Below are positions 1 to 16,292 of a stretch of 64,000 bases of DNA, one piece after another; position 1 is the stretch's first letter, and every line of letters begins with the position of its first letter. The stretch is from positions 49,651,991-49,715,990 of the forward strand of contig OX439128.1 of NCBI GenBank assembly GCA_949318235.1, in the 5' to 3' direction. Below the pieces are notes generated by a model. It made no database searches. It was not told the origin of the DNA and saw only the letters and a list, made by a program, of their open reading frames with translations. The DNA comes from Ecdyonurus torrentis (Eukaryota; Arthropoda; Insecta; Ephemeroptera; Heptageniidae). A program made the position numbers and the translations under genes.

Positions 1-7
1 TTCACTT

Positions 8-337
8 AAAGGCATAGAAAACATTGAAACAACATGTTCTAAACACAAAATGGGATCTACAAAACTGATGATATTTTTTACCGGAATGTTAATGTAGCCC
101 CACAAAAGAGCTTGAAAAAAATGTAAAGTATGCAATTTGCATGAATATTCCTGTTTATGACGTCATTAACAGGCAAAAACTAGTATGAAAATGTTGTGCG
201 GGTTGCATAAATCAAATATTTCTGATCACTGCTACGGGGCTACAGTTGGGCTTTGAGACCAACTAACGTTATTTATGTATGTCCTATCAAGTGTTTTGTG
301 ATATAAATGCTTATGTTTTCATGTTTTCTATGCCTTT
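8..337 (+). mobile_element. MITE family A, copy A1 (TTAA target)
   Basis: The ends are inverted: AAAGGCATAGAAAACAT at the left and ATGTTTTCTATGCCTTT at the right, each merging with a TTAA (6-9 and 335-338). The interior shares long stretches with eight other copies here, such as GTAGCCCCACAAAAGAGC, TTGTGCGGGTTGCATAAAT and TCAAGTGTTTTGTGATATAAA. It has no coding capacity, so it is a non-autonomous element. Confidence 0.85.
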
Positions 338-904
338 AAATTATTTGATTTGAGAATATATATACAATTAATAGTTTAATTAGAAAAAAATTGATTAGTA
401 ATTAAAAATAGTAATTGAGAATTATTCTACATTAATACATATAAATGGGAATTTTTGTTATTCATTTTAGAATAACATGATTATGACAAGGATCACTCTA
501 AATATCGCTCAAAAAGTAGTTTTTTTAGTTGCGATTTAAACATGTTTATTGTGGGTGAGTTCCTTATCATACCACTCTAATAAGCAATTTACAGTTTTGA
601 AATAAATACATTCTCATTCATAATTTGAATGTACTATATACATGAGAGAAAATCAACTACTGTACTGTTACTAAATTAATGATAAATTGTTAAAAATATA
701 TAATATATATATCCATACAATAACACTGCCTCAATTTAATTTTAAATGACTTTAATGTAACGTACTTAAAAATTAGTATAGCTATTTAATTTTGCAGAAG
801 AAAAAAAAATACGACAGAAAATTTAAACTAGGATTTTCACTAGTGTATTTTTAATATCATTTTTATTATTAACATATTATTATACTGTTGTTACAATCTA
901 CAAA

Positions 905-1190
905 AATAAGCGTTGAAAGGCTTGTATACATAGTTTTGAAATACTTTAAGGATTGTTGAATTAACGGTTATGTCGTCACTAAGCATTGAAATTCCATCAA
1001 CAGAAACATCTGTGACGTCACAATCGTTAAAATCGAATAACAAAAAAAAAAAAAAAAAAAATGTTGATTTGACAATAAAAAGTTTGACGTTTATTTCATT
1101 GTGATTCTAACGCTTCTAACGTCATTTACATTTATCGTTAGATTGCTATATAACGTCATAAACGTTAGGACCACAATACTTAAAATATTG
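905..1190. mobile_element. Diverged J-related fragment
   Basis: It shares TTGAATTAACGGTTATG, CACTAAGCATTGAAATTC and TGTGACGTCACAATCG with element J. It is interrupted by a poly(A) tract at 1043-1060, and no clear ends remain. Confidence 0.55.
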
Positions 1191-1323
1191 TGAAACTAGT
1201 GTTGCTCGTAAACCCAAAAAATGCGCATTACACTTGAATAACCATTTGATCGTCATTTTAGTAGCAGAAAACAGGTTTACGGACAGCATTACTGTGTACA
1301 ATTGGCTTCAACGAAATAAACAT

Positions 1324-1616
1324 TTAAGTCATATAGAACACGTTGTACAAAAAACGTATCTAATAACGGGTAATATCCTATCATATCTGAAAATCAACGT
1401 TGATTTGACCAACGTTATTGATTTCTAATATATTTTCCATTCGGATGCGGTTTTATGATGTCACAGCTCGCTGGTCTACGCATACATAAAACAAGCCAAC
1501 TCTGACGTGATAAAACTGAATTCACCATTTTGTGAATGGAAATAAAATCAACGTTGATTTTCAGGTATGTTAAGATATATTTCAAGTGTTATGTTCAACA
1601 TGTTCTATGCCTTTAA
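1324..1616 (+). mobile_element. Foldback MITE family B, copy B1 (TTAA target)
   Basis: TTAA lies at both ends, with the right end TTCTATGCCTTTAA. The interior arms AAAATCAACGTTGATTT and AATCAACGTTGATTTTCAGG are in opposite orientation, as are TTTTCCATTC and GAATGGAAA. It is more diverged than the other B copies, and the open frame at 1234-1428 overlaps its left arm. Confidence 0.75.
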
Positions 1617-2879
1617 TGATTTGATAATGTGAAGAATAAGAACACAATAATCAATATAAAAACATGCTTTCAATGTACAATTTTTTTTTTGTTTTTTGTT
1701 TTGTAAAGAAGAAGAAGGAAGTTTTTTTTTTTTTTTTCTTCCAATTTTCAAGTAAAACATTTATATATTTTTATAATAAAAATATAGTATGTACAGTATA
1801 GCAAATAACAAAAGTTTCGATACATTTTATTGTGCGTTAATGGAGATATATAATAAAATAAGACGTATTTTTCAGACATCTTGTAATGCGGAATGTAGAT
1901 CCGCAGTGCTGGAGGCGATTCATGTTTGCCTTCATATCTTATTATGCATCGTAATTTCATATCAATGAGAAATTATAGTTAAAGCTTTTATATAGAAAAT
2001 ACGTAATAAAGAATTCCTAATTAAGATATAATATATAAAAAAAATAGCTAGACTTGAGGCTATGAATCATGGGGTATATAATTTAAAATAAATTAGCTGC
2101 CCCATACATCCCAGAATATTATTATTTTTTTTAGGTTCAACTATTGATCTTTATAATATATTGTAATGAAGTTTTTTAAATATATTCTTTTTTCAATTTA
2201 TATAATTATTTTTTACTATTATTTAAATATTTTAAAGTGACACTTTTTTGTATTTTTTTTTTATTTAAAATGTAATTTTAAAATTTAGTTCATATTTTAC
2301 TCTTTCCTGCTAACTTACGTTATTTGCATAACAATGTAATTATAATATTTCTATTTGACGTAATTTAAAATGTGCTCTAAAATTTTTGACCTCTTTCAGA
2401 AAGCGTGAAAAGAAAGTTTAAAATCATAAAATACTCTAGAAGAAATGAAAGTGTGAATATTAAAACAAATATAATAGCTCTATCAGCAATTTTCAAACCC
2501 CATTGTTGGAAATGGAAACAAATAAATTCTTCCTTATAATAATTATTTGATTAAACAAAAAAACAAAATTTACAAAAAAATAATAATAATAAACAAATAA
2601 AAAATAAAACTTTAATTAAAAACTTAAATTTATGAAAATTGATTTTTTTTTTTTTTTAATAAAATACAAAATGTTAGTTTGGGTGCAAAAAATTAAATAA
2701 ATTTAGTTGCTTTCACATATTCTAGATTTTTGCTTAACAAAGTATGTAAAAAAAAAATAATAATAATAATCAACGTATTTCAATGGGAAGAATTTTGTTG
2801 TGTAATTTAACTAATTTGCTTTGTAAAAATCAAGAATATGAGAAAATATCCATTTATGATGATTTGCACTATTATTATA

Positions 2880-3011
<132 letters not shown>

Positions 3012-3759
3012 TTTTACTGTTGCAAACTTAATTGTGATCAAACTTTAAACTCACGATTTTTCTTTTGGCAAAAACGAATTTTATCATTAGGTTTACAGCA
3101 ATAGAAAAAATTCTTATGCAAGTAGTAATATAGAGATGATTGTGTCTTGAATTTAATAAAACGGCAAGAAGGTTTTATATAAATTTTCAAATTTTCACGC
3201 AAATATGTGCTTATGCAAAATATTAAATATATATTTGCAAGATTTTCAAGTATCTTTTTGTTTAGACAATTTTCACAGATTAGTAATAAATTTCTGGATA
3301 TTTGATACTACAAAATTTTCACAAAAATAGCTAACTCAAAACTCAACATTTTTTAATTACAAACTTGAATTTATGGTCCCAGCAATCTTTAAAATTCAGG
3401 TACTATTTGACTCACATTAAAAAAATAAACAATAAAAAAAAGTTAAATCAAAGAATAGCAAACTTTAGTACTCAGGTTTGCAAACTTTGCACTTTTTATG
3501 TAATAATATTTTTATTGTCACTTCTGTTGAAAAAAAACAACATAAATATAAAATAGAAATAACAATAAAAAATATTGGTAACTTCGCATCTTTTTTGTTA
3601 TACCTCAAATAATAATGTAACAAAAGACAAAGTGATCAAAACTTCTTCTTCTTTTTTTTTTATTCTTATTCCTATGAGTATTTTCATATTTTTTTATACA
3701 ATCTCATAAATAAAAATTGTTGTCTTTGCATTTTTTCATGTTCAATTTATTTATTTTAC

Positions 3760-3767
<8 letters not shown>

Positions 3768-3814
<47 letters not shown>
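3768..3814. repeat. (CT)n microsatellite
   Basis: Uninterrupted CT units. Confidence 0.95.
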
Positions 3815-3816
<2 letters not shown>

Positions 3817-4305
3817 TTTCAGTCATAACTGAAATTTTATTTACGCTCCATTTCATAACATTCAATTTCATCTCATCTCATTTTTTTTTTCTTTTTCTTT
3901 TATTCTTCCGATAAAGACAATATTTCTTATTTTTATTTTATATAAATACATATGTCTATATTGTATATAAAATAATAAATTGATGTTGTTTCGAAATTGG
4001 AATCATCATTCATGATATCTGATATATACATACATATACATACGTACATTATACATAACAATAAAAAGCTATATACACAGTTACAAACAAGAGTATGTAT
4101 GCATACAAAACATAAATAAATAAATATATTTTATTTTACTGTGTGCGTTTTGTAATGATTCCTGTTAGTTTGCCAAGAAACTTTTTAACATTTTCCTATT
4201 TATGGTTTAACTGTGCCAAATAAATGCTCATGTATAATTTTCATGCTATACGATTACATTAATAATTTACTTTATATATATGCGTAACATTTATATACTT
4301 TTTGT

Positions 4306-4310
<5 letters not shown>

Positions 4311-4354
<44 letters not shown>
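4311..4354. repeat. (GA)n microsatellite
   Basis: GA units with one early AGA offset. Confidence 0.95.
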
Positions 4355-4358
<4 letters not shown>

Positions 4359-4438
4359 TTAATGTGTGTGTATTTAGGGATACAGTATGTTATGGTTATA
4401 TTATTGATTTGTTTTTATGTCTCTAATTTTTAACATTG

Positions 4439-4547
<109 letters not shown>

Positions 4548-4781
4548 TTAAAATACTTATATTTCAGTTTTCCTAATATTTTCAATAATTTTTTTTAATA
4601 TTTTTGTTTTGTACACAACCATGCTGGCTATGTTTTTAGGCTACATTTTTCATTTTAATGCTATATAAAGCCCATATTGCCATAATTAAGTTAAGGGTAA
4701 TTGGTAATAGGGTGATAGGGGTAACTTAGACTTAAATGTATTTATAAGGTTTACACTTACCATAAAAATTACTGCACACAG

Positions 4782-5107
4782 ACAAAAATAGCTATGAAAT
4801 AATAATCCTTGCTCATTTTTAGCACAATTTGTTCAATACAGCATAATTTATACTATACTGCATAATAACTATGTTATATAGCATAAATATTATGTTTTAC
4901 AGCATAATTTTTTATGTTATTTCAATTTAGCATCATTAAAGCTATAATGACATAAATACAGCATAAACTATACGTAATTTATTCTTTCCGAGCATGAACC
5001 AAATTAAATACGTAATAATACTAATAATTATGTTAACCCTATTTGAAAGACATAAAAAACATAATTTATGTAGCATTATATAGCAGCTGTTATATCGCAT
5101 AACATCT
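4782..5107. mobile_element. Family H repeat H1 (GCATAA-rich), interrupted on the right by L1
   Basis: Starts ACAGACAAAAATAGC and is full of AGCATAATTTATACTATA-type blocks, with TACGTAATTTATTCTTTCCG at 4972-4991. A second H-like stretch (TAAATACGTAATAATACTAA) follows to 5107, where L1 begins. Confidence 0.65.
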
Positions 5108-5445
5108 AAACCATTGCCAAAATACTATGAGAGGTTATTTCAACTGGAAGCATCCCCTTTTCTCGTATTCTAATCAAGTAATAGGAAAACATTTTACCAT
5201 GTATTAACTTTAATTTTTCATTGTTCACCTGTAAAATTTTAGTGTTTATGTGGGGATAATTATTTGAGAAAAATAATTATGTGCGTAAACTCGGTTTTTC
5301 GTGCCCCCCCCCCCCCCCAAAAAAATGACGATCACCTAATACTTTTTAAATGGACTTGCGCATTTTTTTTTGGAGCAAGGGAACAGGGTTTACCAACATC
5401 ATTAAGGAGTGCTAAAAATCTCTGTTTTAGCCAAGGTGTGTGTTT
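5108..5445. mobile_element. Inverted-repeat element family L, copy L1
   Basis: Begins AAACCATTGCCAAAATACTA and ends AATCTCTGTTTTAGCCAAGG then TGTG. Blocks shared with L2 are GAGAGGTTATT, CATCCCCTTTTCTCG and CACCTGTAAAATTTTAGTGT. It has a poly(C) tract at 5304-5318. Confidence 0.72.
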
Positions 5446-5482
5446 TATAGTACGACTATTTATGTAATTTCAATTAAGCTAC

Positions 5483-5700
5483 ACGGACAAAAATAAATAC
5501 GTAATAATGATACTAACTCATTTTCAGCACAATTTGAACAATACAGCATAATTTATGCTATACTGCAAAATAGGTATATTACAATAGCATAAATATTATG
5601 CTGTACAGCAAAATTATTTTTATTGTTCTAATTTAGCATTATTTATGCTATAATGGCATAAATGCAGCATAAATTACGTAATTTATTCTTTACGTGTGTA
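5483..5700. mobile_element. Family H repeat H2
   Basis: ACACGGACAAAAATAAATAC at the left and AATTTATTCTTTACGTGTG at the right form imperfect terminal repeats. The interior has GCATAATTTATGCTATACTG and ATAGCATAAATATTATGCTG. Confidence 0.75.
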
Positions 5701-5996
5701 TTAATAATTTAATGAAACATAAATTATGTAACTTCTTTCTTCATAAATTCAAAAATGAATACGTAATAATTATACTGGTTCAACTTCAGTAACATTTATT
5801 TACATAAAAACAACAAAATTTATGCTATATTGTATTTATAGTTTACTATAATGTTATATACAGTATAGCAATGCAGTTATGTTGTATATATGGCATAATG
5901 ATGTATGCAATTGTAAATAAGCAACATAATAATACTAGCAAATAATACTACATATAAATGCATCGAAAATTACGTAATATCTTTTGTCCGTAAGTT
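5701..5996. mobile_element. Family H-like repeat, diverged
   Basis: Continues the H pattern (AATACGTAATAATTATACTG, AAATTTATGCTATATTG) and ends AATTACGTAATATCTTTTGTCCGT, which is close to an H terminus in the same sense as the H2 right end. Confidence 0.55.
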
Positions 5997-6062
5997 TGAG
6001 AAGATTCTGTTTTTCCTTTATTTATCTATTGTCAACCAAAATCAGGCTTGCGTACAATACAT

Positions 6063-6351
6063 CACTCTAAAAATTGGTGCATTACTTTAGTTATGAACCC
6101 TAACTTATTAAAGATAAACACTTTTAAGATCTTATGAGTAGCTAAACTAATGCATTTAAGCAAATTATTGACAATAGCTATTTTAACTTAAAATAACTTA
6201 AAACAACTTAAAACTAGTTAAATGATCTATTCTTAACTATTCTTAATAACTTGCTAAATTGTATTATTTTAGCTACACATAATAACTTAAAAGTGACTAT
6301 CTTAAATAAGTTAGTATTCGTAACTAAAGTAATGCACTAATTTTTAGAGTG
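6063..6351. mobile_element. Inverted-repeat MITE family I
   Basis: Terminal repeats of about 30 bases: CACTCTAAAAATTGGTGCAT and ATGCACTAATTTTTAGAGTG, extending with ACTTTAGTTA and TAACTAAAGTA. The outer CACTCTAAAAA matches that of element J, so the two may share a transposase. The interior is rich in AACTTAAAA motifs. Confidence 0.85.
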
Positions 6352-7259
6352 ATTGTCAGTAAACACAGTACATAATAATCAATTAATTACAATTAAAGTA
6401 AAATAACAAACATACACTTATACATTAAAATTGAATTATAGACTATGCATAATAACATAGTCATTGGGGTTTTAGTATTATTATTATACAACCTTTTTAT
6501 TGTATTATTATGGAATCATTTAAAATATCAACATTTATTTCATTGCATTTGTGGTAGCTCTCGTTACAAATGTAGTTACATCATTATTTGATTATTTATT
6601 TAACTATTTGCACCAAGTATTTTAGAATTTGTAACGTATTTAAGAACCATCTCCATAATAAAATTCTATACAGTATACATAATATACATAATAATTCCCG
6701 CTTGTAAAATAAAAAATCTTTAATGTGAATTCAAGCTTAACACTTTTATTTTTAGTGACAATAAAAAATAGCGTTATAAGATACAGTTATAAAAATATCA
6801 AGTGTTTTTTTGTTACTATCTCTCTCTTACATATATATAGTTGACAGTAAAGTTATTAGGATTTGACAGCTTTCTTTCTCACAGCTTTTTTTGATCACAA
6901 CTATTTTGAAAGAGAAACTGACTTACTCTTTTTTTTATGACATTTTTTTTTTTATATATATCTTAAAAGTATTAAAGACTACTACGTTGGGTTGAGTTTC
7001 TCACTTGATCATTTTATATACTTTTTTTTTTCTTCTTCTTTTTTTTATAATATATGTGTGTAGGCGAGTGATTTCGTATGCATATAGCAATTTCTACTAA
7101 CTACGTATATAAGACTTTGTGAGCTACTTTATGAAATTATTTATATTCAAATCAATAAAACTTTTCATTACGTATTTTCATTAAGTATTTTATATATAAT
7201 AATTGAATTTTTACGTATTAACGTAGTTTAAATGTAATTTTAATGTGAGTACGTAAGGC

Positions 7260-7305
7260 AAACTTAATATACTTATAATGTTATAACATTATAAGTATTA
7301 AGTTT
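7260..7305. repeat. 46-bp near-perfect palindrome
   Basis: AAACTTAATATACTTATAAT pairs with ATTATAAGTATTAAGTTT around GTTATAAC, with one two-base bulge. It would form a cruciform or RNA hairpin. Confidence 0.8.
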
Positions 7306-7379
7306 GACTTAAACACAATTTCTAACGTGTTACAAAAAATACTTTTTTAGGTCATATGTGCAAGAATATTAGCTAATGT

Positions 7380-7600
7380 AAGTAGATAACCTATGTAATC
7401 AAGAGAGGATTCCCGCTGAAAAGTACTCGTCAGCTGGAGACGTGTATTGCGGGTCAAAATTACATTGATCAAATGGGCAACAAAATATAACTTCCAGGAT
7501 AAAATAAAATTAAAGGCAACAGAAAATTGAATAACGATATTGTCTTTGGATTACCTAGCTATAGAAATACCTTAATATTAGCAAGATTTGTAAACAAATG
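7380..7600 (+). repeat. Dispersed repeat N, copy N1
   Basis: It shares GACGTGTATTGCGGGTCAAA, GAGGATTCCCGCT and GGGCAACAAAATATAACTTC with N2 in reverse complement. No inverted ends were seen. It could be an older retroposon or DNA element. Confidence 0.7.
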
Positions 7601-7910
7601 ATTGGAAGTGAGATTTTTATTTTTCCTTAAAGAATTACGTCAGAATAAACGTATGTAAAAAGAATATTAAACTTATCCTTGGCTTTCTTAAATATTTATT
7701 TTGATTTTGTCCTTCTTTTAGTTGTAGCCTTGTAGGTGAGAACAGGGAGAATTTTTTAATTTTCATTTCTTTTTAATTTCCCAATTTAAAAAAAAAAAAA
7801 AGTTAAGATGAAAAATATGAAAATATGGAAACACTAAAATATCTTCAAATTTTTCAGTATAAGGTTATAAAATGCAATCAACGATATTTATACAAAAGTG
7901 ACACAAAAGT

Positions 7911-8057
7911 TATCCAAGCCTGTGGCAAAGTGGTATACGCGCGTGCTAGTTTAACGTGCCAGAGATAACGAGTTCACTTTTGATCATTTATCCTAAATCA
8001 CAAGTTGTTGGGTTTTATACTGTTGTGTGGTATCAAACTTATTTTAATATTATATAT
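7911..8057 (+). mobile_element. tRNA-derived SINE-like head
   Basis: TGGCAAAGTGG at 7923-7933 fits the RNA polymerase III A box, and GAGTTCACTTT at about 7970 resembles a B box 37 bases later. TATACGCGCGTGCTAG between them looks like a tRNA D-arm to anticodon-arm region. No tRNA acceptor stem or 3' end is seen, so this is a SINE head rather than a tRNA gene. K3 begins at 8060. Confidence 0.6.
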
Positions 8058-8059
8058 TA

Positions 8060-8351
8060 TAGGATGCATGCGCATGACGTCATATTTAATGCGCCTGGAA
8101 GCCATACTGGAGTAATGCTCAGCATAGGACAAACTTCGTTTTTGGCTATTTTCTTTGTAATATCAGTTAATTTGTTTTATTATTATTTTCTCACGTACTT
8201 GATATACTAATCTACCTATTAACAGCATCAATGCTCTAAAAAATATTGCTTAGTAGATTTAAACTGGAAAAATGAGTTATTTTCCTATACAGGCAATGTT
8301 ATTGAGTGATCCTTATCGAGCGTCGACTTTGACATGAATTTATACACCCTA
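8060..8351 (+). mobile_element. TA-target MITE family K, copy K3
   Basis: TAGGATGCATGCGCATGAC at the left and AATTTATACACCCTA at the right, preceded by TA. The interior matches K1 and K2 (CAGCATAGGACAAACTTCGT). It carries TGACGTCA at 8075. It appears inserted between a SINE-like fragment and an H-like repeat. The plus-strand open frame ending at 8210 spans the SINE and K3 and is not a gene. Confidence 0.82.
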
Positions 8352-8567
8352 TTTAAAACTTATGTTGCATAGAATAATTACTATACTCTAGAGCATAAAT
8401 AATGTTGCTATTTTAGAATATCATATAATTAAGTATATTATGCTGAATTTCATAATATTATAATATGCTATGTACCGTAGTATAACCACTATGCATTAGA
8501 GTATAAATTATGTTGTTATGCATAAATGTTGCTGCATTGAGCTATTACATAATTTTCCGTACAGGTG
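8352..8567. mobile_element. Family H-like repeat H4, decayed
   Basis: Rich in TATGTTGCATAGAATAATTA and GCATAAATAATGTTGC-type words and ends ATTACATAATTTTCCGTAC. It adjoins K3 on the left. Boundaries are approximate. Confidence 0.5.
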
Positions 8568-8740
8568 TTTCGTAAATATTGCTACCTCGTTAGGACATTT
8601 TTTTTTTGTAATGCAATATGAGCTGTACGACGTAGTCTTGTAGTCGTTGACTAAATTTTTTATAACGTTAACTTCATTTAAGACTCTAACTTTCACGATA
8701 ACGTTAACTCTAATTTGTTCTCAGCTATATAACGTTACCT

Positions 8741-9082
8741 TTAAAGGAATAGACCAGAAAAAAACATAAGCATTTATATCACAAAACACTTGATGGGACC
8801 TACATATTAACTTTAGTTTGTCTCAAAACCCAACTGTAGTTCCGTAGCAGTGATAAAAAAATGTCAATTTATGCAACCTGCACAACAATGTTTATTTTAA
8901 CTAATTTTTGCATGTTTCTGACGTCATAAATATGAATAGTCACGCAAATAGCATACTTTACAGTATTTTCACGCTCTCTCGTGGGGCTACATTAACATTC
9001 TGGTAAAAATTGTCATCAGTGTTTTGAAGATCCCATTTCGTGTTTATTCATTAAAAAGTACATGTTTTTTCATGTGCTTTAA
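8741..9082 (-). mobile_element. MITE family A, copy A3
   Basis: Inverted copy beginning TTAAAGGAATAGACCAG and ending ATGTGCTTTAA. The interior includes TCGTGGGGCTACATTAACAT and CTGACGTCATAAA. TTAA is present at both ends. Confidence 0.85.
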
Positions 9083-12269
<3,187 letters not shown>

Positions 12270-12601
12270 TAAAGCCATGAACATGAAACAACATGTTCTT
12301 TTTAATGATGAAACACAAAATAGGATTAACAAAACTGATGAAAATTTTTACTAGAATGTAAATGTGGCCCCACAAAAGAGCGTGAAATTAAAGTATTCAA
12401 TTTGCGTAAATACGTCAGACGTATTATGACGTCAGAAACAGGTAAAAATTAGTATAAAAATGTTGTGCGGGTTGCATAAATCGAAATTTTCAGATCATTG
12501 CTACGGCGCTACAATTGGGTTTTGAGATAATGTTATTTATGCTAGTCTTATCAATTGTTTTGTGCATAAGGTTATGTTTTCTTCTTGCCTATGCTTTTAA
12601 C
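12270..12601 (+). mobile_element. MITE family A, copy A2
   Basis: Same orientation and layout as A1, from TTAAAGCCATGAACATG to GCCTATGCTTTTAA. It carries TATGACGTCAGAAAC and TTGTGCGGGTTGCATAAAT. Ends are approximate to a few bases. Confidence 0.8.
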
Positions 12602-12954
12602 CTAAATAGCGATATGTATGTATACGCACTTCAATGAATGAAATATCTTAATTTTGAATTTAAAGCAAACTAAATCTTACCTTAATTTGGTTAATTTGCA
12701 CCTGTGTCAATCTAAAAGAGTATGTATATGATGACGATAAAAAAAATTATTAAAATATTTACAAACTAAAACTGCAATGTAGCTTAAAGCAATTATTATT
12801 ATTATTTTTTTCTTTGCTCTTAATTTTAACATTTTTTTTAATCTAAATTATTCCAAACTTTGAAAAATTGTAATTATACTTTTTATATCGATATAGCTAA
12901 AAATGTTCGCTTTAGGACAAAAGAAGACAACCCTAACGCTCATTACTGTAAAAC

Positions 12955-13031
12955 CTCATAAGAAGCATGTACAATAGAGACAAAACTACAAAGTTGCCTG
13001 CTAGCACTTTTTTTAGTAACGTTGAGCGCTG
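12955..13031. mobile_element. Foldback MITE family R, single arm R2
   Basis: It matches the right arm of R1: TAAGAAGCATGTACAATAGA, GAGACAAAACTACAAAGT, CTGCTAGCACTTTTTTTAGT. The left arm is not visible. Confidence 0.65.
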
Positions 13032-13228
13032 TTTGTTTATTTTTACTATTTTCTATATCTTCAACTATATTGATATTATTAATAATACACTCAAAAAAAA
13101 AAAAAAAATAGTTTCCTCTCAACGCACAAATGTATCTCTGGAATTCTTTGATTGTGCGTCAAAGCATGAAAGTATTTTCTCAAAATAATCAAAACGGTTG
13201 AGGCTAGTATCGATGCAAGTATGATAAG

Positions 13229-13452
13229 TACTACACCATTACCAAAATAAGAAGAGAGGTTATTACAACTGGATGCACCCCCTTTTCTAGGATTCTAATT
13301 AAGTTATAGAAATAAAATTTAACACGTATTGACTTCAATATTATATTGATCAGATCACCTGTAGCATTTTTGGTGTTTATCTGGGGGAATATTGGAGAAA
13401 AAGGGGTGCATCCGGTTGTAAAAATCTCTGTTCTTATTTTGGCCAGGGTGTG
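13229..13452. mobile_element. Inverted-repeat element family L, copy L2
   Basis: ACACCATTACCAAAATAAGA at the left and TCTTATTTTGGCCAGGGTGT at the right. Inner arms: ACAACTGGATGCACCCCCTT and AAGGGGTGCATCCGGTTGT. A clean foldback of about 220 bp. Confidence 0.85.
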
Positions 13453-13920
13453 ATATATGTGAGTTCTTCGTTAACATTTAAGTATGTACTTATGTATTAT
13501 TTCACTACTATTTGGGACCAGTGCACTGTTAGTGAGTAAACATTCATTGGTATGTACAGAGAGTAAAATTTTTAAATGTTTCATCTCTAGTATATATCAA
13601 AATTTAAATAGTTTTTGGTACTCTTAATGCATTAGAATTTGATGAATAAGAATCAATGTTTAGAGACAATGCACGAGTAGCGAGTATCAGTTTTCAACTA
13701 TATACTTTTTGTGACCTCTCAATAAAAACCATTTATTTTTGGTTATTATTACTATAGTCTGTACCTCGTTTTACTCTCTCAAGTGTATTAATATTAATAG
13801 TAATAATTAAGGAGGTAGGATACATCATAGATGGCAGCACAGTGTAATTTAGTTTAGAAAGGTTCTCTAATGTAGTTGCACAATTTTCAAACATGTTGGA
13901 TAACACCCAATTTTTACTAT

Positions 13921-14155
13921 TTTAGGTGGGAAATGAGCTACTGCAAAATTTGACTAAAAAGTTGTAAAGAAAGAAAAAAATCTAAAATTTTGCACAAAAT
14001 ACTGTATCTTCAAAAATATAATAAAAATTTGGGAAGGTCACCATGCTAGATTTTAAATTGTGATTGTTTAAACTTTTAGTCCCATAAGAACGTATTTTAA
14101 TTTCAATAATTAATTTCTCTCCTATCTAATAGTTACGGAATCTGAAAGTTTTAAC
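13921..14155 (-). mobile_element. TTAA element family E, copy E3, partial
   Basis: Inverted relative to E2: TTTAGGTGGGAAATGAGCTA, GGTCACCATGCTAGATTTTA and CCCATAAGAACGTATTTTAA are complements of E2 blocks. It fades before the left end of E2 is reached. Confidence 0.75.
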
Positions 14156-14242
14156 ATTAAATTATAATGTTAGTAGTATCTAGTTGTAAATGTACTATTT
14201 TTTATATATATTTATTTATTTATCTTTTTTTTTTCTTTTTTT

Positions 14243-14288
<46 letters not shown>

Positions 14289-14649
14289 TGGTCTATCATA
14301 ATCTTTTACTTCGTAAATTTGGATATCAAATTTTGTATGGGCTTTGCCTTTTTTGATCTCCTGTTAAGCAACCTCCTTTGACTATGTGCAATGTTTGTAT
14401 TGTAATAATTTGCTCAGTAAAATCTTTATTTTTATTATAACAATTAACTTTAAAAAATGCCATCATAAAATATGGAAGTTTTCTTCTTATATTTTGAGAT
14501 ACCAGCCATTTAGATACAACCCTTAAAAGAACAGTGTATTTAATAAATAAATATCTAAAATATATACATCTATATATTGTGCATATCAACCTTATACGTT
14601 ATTAGTTATTACTCTCATAATATATGTGATAAATTAGCTGGATGACGAT

Positions 14650-14799
<150 letters not shown>

Positions 14800-15285
14800 A
14801 CTTGACTGTCAACCACATCAAGTGCAATGGTAAACTACACAAACACAACATACATTACTGATGTTTGTCGCGTACAATTACGTGGAGCCACAGAGAGTAT
14901 ATTGCTTCACTATTATATTATACCTTCAATACCACACACACACACACCGGGACTTTAACTGCGGTATATGGTATATATTATATATTATAGTGACTCCGCA
15001 CTCTGCACAACATAATGCATCATATGTCACAGTATTGCAAACATTGGTTTTATGGCTTTAAACATCAATTATTTATATCTACTTTTATAGTAACGTAATT
15101 TATTTATAAATTGTAGTTTTCGATAAATATGAAAGCTCATATTTTATATTAGTTTTATTACATTCTATTAAATAATTTTAAATGTATCTATTGTAAATTG
15201 TGAAAAACTTTGAAATGGCTTTTGTAAGAATTTGAATTTTACCTTTTTTCAACAAAGTAGAATTGTTTAAAAAAGTAAAATTCCG

Positions 15286-15540
<255 letters not shown>

Positions 15541-15945
15541 TATTACCTTCATATGTATAAAAAAAAGTGTGAACTCCATTAACAATTAATTATAATATTA
15601 CATACTAAAGCTCTAATATATTATTATGTAAATTATGCTACACACACTTATCAGAACAATCAATAGAAGTAAACATAGAAAATGCATTCTAGAAATGGTT
15701 AATTGCATAACTTAATAGTGTTTGTGTTGGAGTGCATAGTTAATTTGGTCAACAATAACTTCCTTGAACGTATAGTATTTGCTAACCACATAATATCGAT
15801 TATACATAATATACACCTGCACTTACGTAACTTCGAATATCAAACATTGCATCATATATATAGGATAATACTTTATAGTGGTCGGAGTATTCTATATCAA
15901 TGCATAAGTAAGAACACAATATGGTTTGTTGATATATAAACTACC

Positions 15946-16292
15946 TTAAGGGTTGTATACATATAGATCGCTTGTATCTCAAAATCTAAAAAGAAAACTT
16001 TAAAACTTTTCGATGCCATTTGAAAGTTAATAGTAACAGATATCTATGATAAAATTTTCAGAACCCATGACCATCAGATAAGAGAAAAAATAACTATTGA
16101 AATTCACATGGGCTCTTATGGTACAAAAACTTAAAAAAAAAATCCTAATTTAAAATCTAGCACGGTGACCCACCAAATTTTTTACATTTTTGAAGATACC
16201 ATATTCTAATGAATCACTCTGCAAAATTTCAGATTTTTTTTGTCTTTACAATTTTTTAGTCAAATCCCGCAGTACCTGATTTCCCACCTTAA
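15946..16292 (+). mobile_element. TTAA element family E, copy E2
   Basis: TTAAGGGTTGTATAC at the left and CCTGATTTCCCACCTTAA at the right. It is the fullest copy, about 347 bp. TTAA is intact on both sides; the terminal inverted repeat is short (TTAAGG). Confidence 0.85.

Noticed and set aside
7920..7990. A functional tRNA gene
   Set aside because: A and B boxes are present, but no acceptor stem pairing or intact T-arm is visible, and the sequence continues as a repeat.
7956..8210. 84-codon frame resembling a membrane protein
   Set aside because: It spans the SINE-like head and K3; the K part is repeated non-coding in K1 and K2.
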